Assembly: GCF_014649715.1 (NCBI RefSeq)
Contig: NZ_BMTO01000008.1
Location: forward strand, 315,828-379,827
Length of the DNA: 64,000 nucleotides
Direction of reading: 5' to 3'
DNA from: Streptomyces lateritius
GTDB lineage: Bacteria > Actinomycetota > Actinomycetes > Streptomycetales > Streptomycetaceae
Shown: in pieces, positions 59,826-64,000 of the stretch
How the letters are laid out: every line of letters starts with the position of its first letter
Numbering within the stretch: position 1 is the first letter of the stretch
Notes under the pieces: generated by a model
Told to the model about the DNA's origin: nothing
Seen by the model: the letters and a program-made list of their open reading frames with translations, nothing else
Database searches by the model: none
Program-made: the position numbers and the translations under genes

Positions 59826-60797
59826 CTACGCCTCCAGCCGTTCCGGCATGTCGAACAGCGGGAACCACCGCTTGGTGTCCAGGAAGAAGTCCATGCCGGC
59901 CACCATGCCCTCGCGGATGTCCAGGACGATCAGCGCCCACGGGCTGTATCCGCCCTCCGGGTCCGGGTGGTACTGCGCGAACGCCGGCGAGCCGTTGGCC
60001 ACCGTCGGCACCAGCTTCGAGCCCGCGCACACCTCGCCGACCCCGAGCATCCAGCCCACGATGTCGTCGTGTCCCCGCAGCCACAGGTCGTACGGCGGCA
60101 TGGACATCGTCGCGTCCTCATGCAGGAGCGCGGTCAGCGCCTTCATGTCGTACCCCTCGAAGGCCGCGACATAGCGCTCCAGGAGCTCCTTCTGCTCCTC
60201 GTCGAGCGGGTTCGCCGGATCCGAGGCCGCCGGTTCGTTCTCGGCGAGGGTCGCGCGCGCCCGCTGGAGCGCGCTGTTGACCGAGGCGACCGTCGTCCCG
60301 AGCAGCTCGGCGACCTCGCTCGCCTTCCAGGCCAGCACCTCGCGCAGGATCAGTACCGCCCGCTGCTTGGGCGGCAGATGCTGCAGCGCGGCCACGAACG
60401 CCAGCCGCACGGTCTCGCGGGCGACCGCCGTGTCCGCCGGGTCGGCCACCGAGGGCAGCACCCGCCCGTCCGGCACCGGCTCCAGCCAGGTGATCTCCGG
60501 CCGGGCGTTCAACTGCGCCTGAGCGACCGGCGTCGCGGCCGTCAGGTCCATCGGCCGGGCCCGCCGGTTGCCGGCGTTGAGCGAGTCGAGGCAGACGTTC
60601 GTGGCGATGCGGTAGAGCCAGGAGCGCAGCGACGAGCGGCCCTCGAAGGAGTCGATGGCCCGCCAGGCGCGGACCATCGTGTCCTGCACGGCGTCCTCCG
60701 CATCGAAGGCCGAACCGAGCATGCGGTAGCAGTAACCGGTCAGTTCGGTACGGTACTTGCCGAGTTCCTCGGTCGTCGTCGTCGCGACGTCACTCAT
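59826..60797 (-). CDS. ECF sigma factor with SnoaL-like C-terminal domain
   Basis: This protein of about 323 residues has sigma region 2 (YRTELTGYCYRMLGSAFDAEDAVQDTMVRAWR, SLRSWLYRIATNVCLDSL) and region 4 (LPPKQRAVLILREVLAWKASEVAELLGTTVASVNSALQRAR). A SnoaL/NTF2-like domain (about 210-320: LLERYVAAFEGYDMKALTALLHEDATMSMPP) follows. The architecture matches the SigG-type group, in which the C-terminal domain modulates activity and no anti-sigma factor is adjacent. ATG 60797 was chosen over GTG 60806. Confidence 0.93.
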   Translation of the reverse strand: MSDVATTTTEELGKYRTELTGYCYRMLGSAFDAEDAVQDTMVRAWRAIDSFEGRSSLRSWLYRIATNVCLDSLNAGNRRARPMDLTAATPVAQAQLNARPEITWLEPVPDGRVLPSVADPADTAVARETVRLAFVAALQHLPPKQRAVLILREVLAWKASEVAELLGTTVASVNSALQRARATLAENEPAASDPANPLDEEQKELLERYVAAFEGYDMKALTALLHEDATMSMPPYDLWLRGHDDIVGWMLGVGEVCAGSKLVPTVANGSPAFAQYHPDPEGGYSPWALIVLDIREGMVAGMDFFLDTKRWFPLFDMPERLEA

Positions 60798-60878
60798 CGG
60801 GTCCACCCCACTCGCCCCTCATCGGCACCGACGCGATACCGATGAGGGGAAGTTACCGCAGCCCACTGACAGCGGCGG

Positions 60879-61574
60879 TCAGGTTCCCGGCTTGCGCCCG
60901 TAGACGAACACGTCGTCGCCGTTGCGGAGCAGATTCCAGTACGCCTTCGCGTCGGCCGGGCGCATGTTGACGCAGCCGCCCGACCCCGGCGGGTTCCACA
61001 TCGACTTGGTGGTCGAGTGGAAGGCCTGGCCGCCGTCGAAGAACTGCGAGTACGGCATCGACACGTGGTAGATCGTCGACCAGTGGTTGATGCTGCGCCA
61101 GTAGATCTTCTTCGCGCCGGTACGGGTCTCGGTCCCGTCCTTGCCCGTGCGCACCGGCACCGGGCCGTACTTCAGCCGGGCGCCGTCCTGGATCCAGCTC
61201 AGCTGCCGGGTCAGGTCGACGCAGGCGATCCGGCCCTTGTTGGTCGGGCACGTGCCCGCCCGGTTGGGGTTGGTGCCCGCCGCCTTCTGCGCCAGCATCG
61301 TGTTCATCGTCCGCCAGGTCAGCGGCCCCGCGTACCCCTGGGTCGGGGTGATGCCGTGCTTGCGCTGGAATGCCTGGATGGCCTGGCAGTCGGCGAGCGA
61401 CTGCCGCCCGTCCACCGGCCGCCCCAGGAACTTCTCCACCTGCTTCTGGTACGGGCCCGTCGTCACGTTGCAGGATGCCGCCTGCGCCGGTGCCGCGCCG
61501 AGGGCGACCGTCAACGGCACCACCATCGAGGTGATGCCGAGGACGATCCCCGCCCGCTTCCGTATCACTGTCAT
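60879..61574 (-). CDS. Secreted L,D-transpeptidase-like protein
   Basis: This 231-residue protein has a Sec signal peptide (to about residue 32, ending APAQAA). A peptidoglycan-binding-like domain (CQAIQAFQRKHGITPTQGYAGPLTWRTMN) follows, then a YkuD domain with upstream His in QAFHSTTKSMW. The active-site segment is SGGCVNMR, so the usual SHGC histidine is replaced by Gly while the Cys and Arg are kept. Paired cysteines suggest a disulfide. A GGGGAG ribosome binding site lies nine bases before ATG 61574. It probably acts on peptidoglycan, but catalysis with the altered motif is untested. Confidence 0.85.
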   Translation of the reverse strand: MTVIRKRAGIVLGITSMVVPLTVALGAAPAQAASCNVTTGPYQKQVEKFLGRPVDGRQSLADCQAIQAFQRKHGITPTQGYAGPLTWRTMNTMLAQKAAGTNPNRAGTCPTNKGRIACVDLTRQLSWIQDGARLKYGPVPVRTGKDGTETRTGAKKIYWRSINHWSTIYHVSMPYSQFFDGGQAFHSTTKSMWNPPGSGGCVNMRPADAKAYWNLLRNGDDVFVYGRKPGT

Positions 61575-61653
61575 GATCATCAACTCCCCGTCGAGTCCTA
61601 TGACTTCAGACGACCGGGAGGGCGTACCGGTTGTAACGGATCGGGTACGGGAT

Positions 61654-62928
61654 TCAGTGGGCCGCGCGGACCCGGAGCCGGCCCGCCTCGGCGCGCGCCG
61701 CCACGCGTGCGCTGTGCGTGCCGTACAGCGTGATCGACACGACGCCGAGGACCGCGGCCAGGCCGAGCAGGACGGTGCCCGCCCAGCCGCCCGCGTGGAA
61801 GGCGACCGCGCCGAGCGTGCCGCCCGCGCTGCTGCCCAGGTAGTACGCGGACTGGTACAGCGCCGAGGCCTGTGCCCGCCCGGTCTTCGCCGTACGGCTC
61901 ACCGAGGAGGAGGCGACCGCGTGACCCGCGAAGAAGCCGGCCGTGATCAGGACCAGACCGAGCAGGACGGCGGCGAGCGCGTCGGCGAGCGAGAGCAGCA
62001 GACCGGCCGCGGTCGTACCGACGGCGAGGTACAGCGCCCCGCGCCGGCCCAGCCGGCCGACCAGCCGGCCGGCCGCGGCCGAGGAGACCGTACCGACGAG
62101 GTAGACCAGGAAGACGGAGCCGATCACGCCCTGCGGGAGCGAGAAGGGCGCCTCGGCCAGGCGGTAGCCGATGACGGTGTAGACCGCGCCGAACACCGTC
62201 ATGAACAGCGCGCCGATCGCGTAGAGGCGCATCAGCAGCGGGTCGGCGAGATGGGTGCTGACGGCCCCGGCGAGGGCCTTGGGGTTGAGGGAGCCGGGGG
62301 TGAAGTGGCGGGCCTTCGGGATCAGCAGCCGGAAGACCACCGCGCCGGCCGCGGCCATCAGGCCGACCGCGAGCAGCCCCGCGCGCCAGCCCCACGCCTG
62401 GGCCGCCCAGCCGGTGACGATCCGGCCGCTCATGCCGCCGATCGAGTTGCCCGCGACGAACAGGCCGATCGCGGCGATCAGCGCCTTCGGCCGCACCTCC
62501 TCGGCGAGATAGGCCATCGCCGAGGCCGGCACGCCCGCCAGCGCCGCGCCCTGGACCGCCCGGAGGGCGATCAGCCACTCCAGGTCCGGGGCGAAGGGGA
62601 CGAGGAGTCCGACGGCGACCGCGACCACGAGCGAGGCGGTCATCATCGTGCGCCGCCCGAAGCGCTCGGAGAGGGCGCTCAGCGGCAGGACGAGGAGGGC
62701 GAGGGCGCCGGTCGCGGCGGAGACCGTCCAGGAGGCGGCGGACGCGGTGGCGCCGAACTCCGCGGAGATCGCGGGGAGGAGGGCCTGGGTGGAGTAGAGG
62801 AGCGCGAAGGCGGCGAGTCCGGCGGCGAAGAGGGCGAAGCTCATACGGCGGTGGCCGGGGGCGCCGGGGGCAAGGCGGGTGTCGGCGGCCGTGCTGGTGG
62901 CGGCCGCCTTGGTACTGGCGGAAGGCAT
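61654..62928 (-). CDS. MFS transporter
   Basis: This 424-residue, twelve-helix transporter resembles YnfM/arabinose-efflux-type MFS exporters: LYSTQALLPAISAEFGATASAASW in helix 1, SERFGRRTMM as the loop 2-3 motif and AYLAEEVRPKALIAAIGLFVAGNSIGG. It diverges from a LysR regulator. Its promoter, TTGGAC-N18-TACGTT, ends six bases before the ATG, which predicts a leaderless transcript. The substrate is unknown. Confidence 0.92.
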   Translation of the reverse strand: MPSASTKAAATSTAADTRLAPGAPGHRRMSFALFAAGLAAFALLYSTQALLPAISAEFGATASAASWTVSAATGALALLVLPLSALSERFGRRTMMTASLVVAVAVGLLVPFAPDLEWLIALRAVQGAALAGVPASAMAYLAEEVRPKALIAAIGLFVAGNSIGGMSGRIVTGWAAQAWGWRAGLLAVGLMAAAGAVVFRLLIPKARHFTPGSLNPKALAGAVSTHLADPLLMRLYAIGALFMTVFGAVYTVIGYRLAEAPFSLPQGVIGSVFLVYLVGTVSSAAAGRLVGRLGRRGALYLAVGTTAAGLLLSLADALAAVLLGLVLITAGFFAGHAVASSSVSRTAKTGRAQASALYQSAYYLGSSAGGTLGAVAFHAGGWAGTVLLGLAAVLGVVSITLYGTHSARVAARAEAGRLRVRAAH

Positions 62929-62934
62929 GTTTCG

Positions 62935-62968
62935 AACGTAGGCCGATCCTTTTCATGCGTCCAATGCA
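62935..62968 (-). promoter_or_regulatory. Leaderless MFS promoter with LysR-type motif
   Basis: On the minus strand TTGGAC (62959-62964) and TACGTT (62935-62940) are 18 bp apart. The -10 lies six bases before ATG 62928. Over the -35 lies TGCGTCCAATGCA (62956-62968), a T-N11-A LysR-type motif with TGC/GCA arms. The divergent LysR protein is the likely binder. Confidence 0.6.
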
Positions 62969-62990
62969 CGGAACTGCTGTAATCGTTCCC

Positions 62991-63944
62991 ATGGTGCATG
63001 AGTACAGGTCACAAGGTCGGCTGTCACCGAACAGTAACGAAGAAGACATGGGACTGCTGCTCGCGCCACGGCTGGCGTACTTCGCCGCGGTGGCCCGGCA
63101 CGAGCACGTGACCCGGGCGGCGGCCGAGATGGGCGTACCGCAGTCGACGCTCTCACGGGCGATGGTCCGGCTCGAACAGGATCTGGGCGTCGCCCTGTTC
63201 GCCCGCCGGGGGCGGACGGTGTCGCTCACCCCGGCCGGCCGGACCTTCCTCGCCTCCGCCGAGCGAGCGCTCGCGGAGGTGGAGCGGGCGGCGGACTCGG
63301 TACGGGCCGACGCGGACCCGACGGCGGGACGGGTCGCCTTCGGCTTCCTGCACACCATGGGCTCGGAGACGGTGCCCGGTCTCATCCGGGCCTTCCGGGT
63401 CGACCATCCCCGCGTGCGGTTCACGCTGGTCCAGAACTACGGCGAGGCGATGATCGAGCGCCTGCGGGCGGGTGACCTGGACCTGTGCCTGACCTCCCCG
63501 GTCCCCGACGCCCCCGACCTGGTGGCCCGGCGCATCGACGAACAGCGGCTGCGGCTCGTCGTCCCGGACGACCACCGGCTCGCCTCCCGCAAGCGGGTCA
63601 GGCTCGCGGAGGCCGCCGACGAGACCTTCGTGACCCTGGAACCCGGCTACGGGCTGCGCCGCATCACCGACGACCTGTGCGCCGAGGCCGGTTTCAAGCC
63701 CCGCGTCGCCTTCGAGGGCGAGGAGGCGGAGACCTTGCGCGGCCTGGTCGCGGCCGGCCTCGGCGTCGCCCTGCTGCCCCCGCCGGCCGTCCCGCGCCCC
63801 GGTGTCGTCGAGCTCAACGTGACCGCGCCGCGCGCCGTCCGCGAGATCGGCGTCGCCTGGCTGGACGGCCACCCCGACACGGCCCCCGTGGCGGCCTTCA
63901 AGAAGTTCCTCCTGAGCAAGCGGGGAACCCTGCTGCCGGAGTGA
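62991..63944 (+). CDS. LysR-family transcriptional regulator
   Basis: This protein of about 317 residues has the LysR winged helix (YFAAVARHEHVTRAAAEMGVPQSTLSRAMVRLEQDLGVALFARRG) and a periplasmic-binding-like effector domain (GRVAFGFLHTMGSETVPGLI). The start is uncertain: ATG 62991 is used, ATG 62955 and 62964 are possible, and ATG 63048 (GAAGAAG upstream) would start right at the core. It diverges from the MFS exporter, the usual LysR-target arrangement. Confidence 0.92.
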   Translation: MVHEYRSQGRLSPNSNEEDMGLLLAPRLAYFAAVARHEHVTRAAAEMGVPQSTLSRAMVRLEQDLGVALFARRGRTVSLTPAGRTFLASAERALAEVERAADSVRADADPTAGRVAFGFLHTMGSETVPGLIRAFRVDHPRVRFTLVQNYGEAMIERLRAGDLDLCLTSPVPDAPDLVARRIDEQRLRLVVPDDHRLASRKRVRLAEAADETFVTLEPGYGLRRITDDLCAEAGFKPRVAFEGEEAETLRGLVAAGLGVALLPPPAVPRPGVVELNVTAPRAVREIGVAWLDGHPDTAPVAAFKKFLLSKRGTLLPE

Positions 63945-64000
63945 GCCGTCAGGACCGGCCGTGTGCCGTGAGGACCGGCCGTGAGCCGTCAGGGCCGGCT
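63941..64000. repeat. Three tandem copies of a 20-bp unit at the right edge
   Basis: Units at 63941-63960, 63961-63980 and 63981-64000 each read close to GTGAGCCGTCAGGACCGGCC, with two or fewer changes each. The first copy contains the LysR stop codon. The array runs into the window edge and may continue. Confidence 0.85.

Overview
The window is actinobacterial and almost certainly from a Streptomyces chromosome core. GC is very high throughout, GTG starts are common, and stop-start overlaps (ATGA/GTGA) link many genes. The gene order (mdh, rocD/glyA, trpS, a dac gene, sdhCDAB, a B12 mutase, a sialic-acid-like cluster, a BMP nucleoside transporter with cdd and deoA) matches, from memory, the stretch of the S. 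coelicolor chromosome that starts at its malate dehydrogenase gene. I saw no rRNA, tRNA, insertion sequence, prophage or CRISPR array.

Left part (1-10.7 kb): malate dehydrogenase; a divergent AhpD-like/MocR pair; a small lipoprotein with an ATP-grasp glutathionylspermidine-synthase-like enzyme; divergent ornithine aminotransferase and serine hydroxymethyltransferase, the latter behind a clear ZTP (pfl) riboswitch; a frameshifted unknown gene; tryptophanyl-tRNA synthetase; and a 2'-5' RNA ligase-family protein.

Envelope part (10.7-25.5 kb): DprE2 and DprE1 lie divergent from a PAP2 phosphatase and a UbiA-type phosphoribosyltransferase. Together these make a near-complete polyprenyl-phosphoryl-arabinose pathway. 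YihY, a D-Ala-D-Ala carboxypeptidase, a membrane metallophosphoesterase and an orphan peptide-type binding protein follow. Next come a TetR operon with two near-identical operator palindromes, an alpha/beta hydrolase, and an MFS/MarR divergent pair with its own repeated operator.

Central part (25.5-42.5 kb): the sdhCDAB operon; OHCU decarboxylase; a secreted GH20 hexosaminidase; small hypotheticals; an HTH-Clp_N regulator with half-sites in its promoter; two tandem paralogous ECF sigma factors, each with an overlapping downstream partner (the first partner is truncated); an L,D-transpeptidase; a B12 mutase large subunit; a LysE exporter; and a MerR/GyrI-like regulator.

Glycopolymer part (42.9-50.1 kb): two operons diverge from a shared 187-bp region with apparently leaderless promoters. 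They encode a GT2 enzyme, two polysialyltransferase-like enzymes, a DUF6716-like protein, a CMP-sialate-type synthetase fused to a KdsC-like phosphatase, and a NeuB-family synthase without its SAF domain. This set fits a cell-wall nonulosonic acid polymer such as the poly(Kdn) teichulosonic acids reported in streptomycetes. One transferase carries nine perfect 12-bp repeats.

Right part (50.2-64 kb): an M20 amidohydrolase, then a nucleoside uptake and salvage block (BMP lipoprotein, ABC ATPase, two permeases, cytidine deaminase, thymidine phosphorylase). A recurring palindrome close to CTACGCGCGTAG ties the block together, and its ATPase gene appears to start at ATC. A HAD phosphatase, a small STAS-like protein, an ECF sigma factor with a SnoaL-like tail, a second L,D-transpeptidase-like protein and an MFS/LysR divergent pair end the window.
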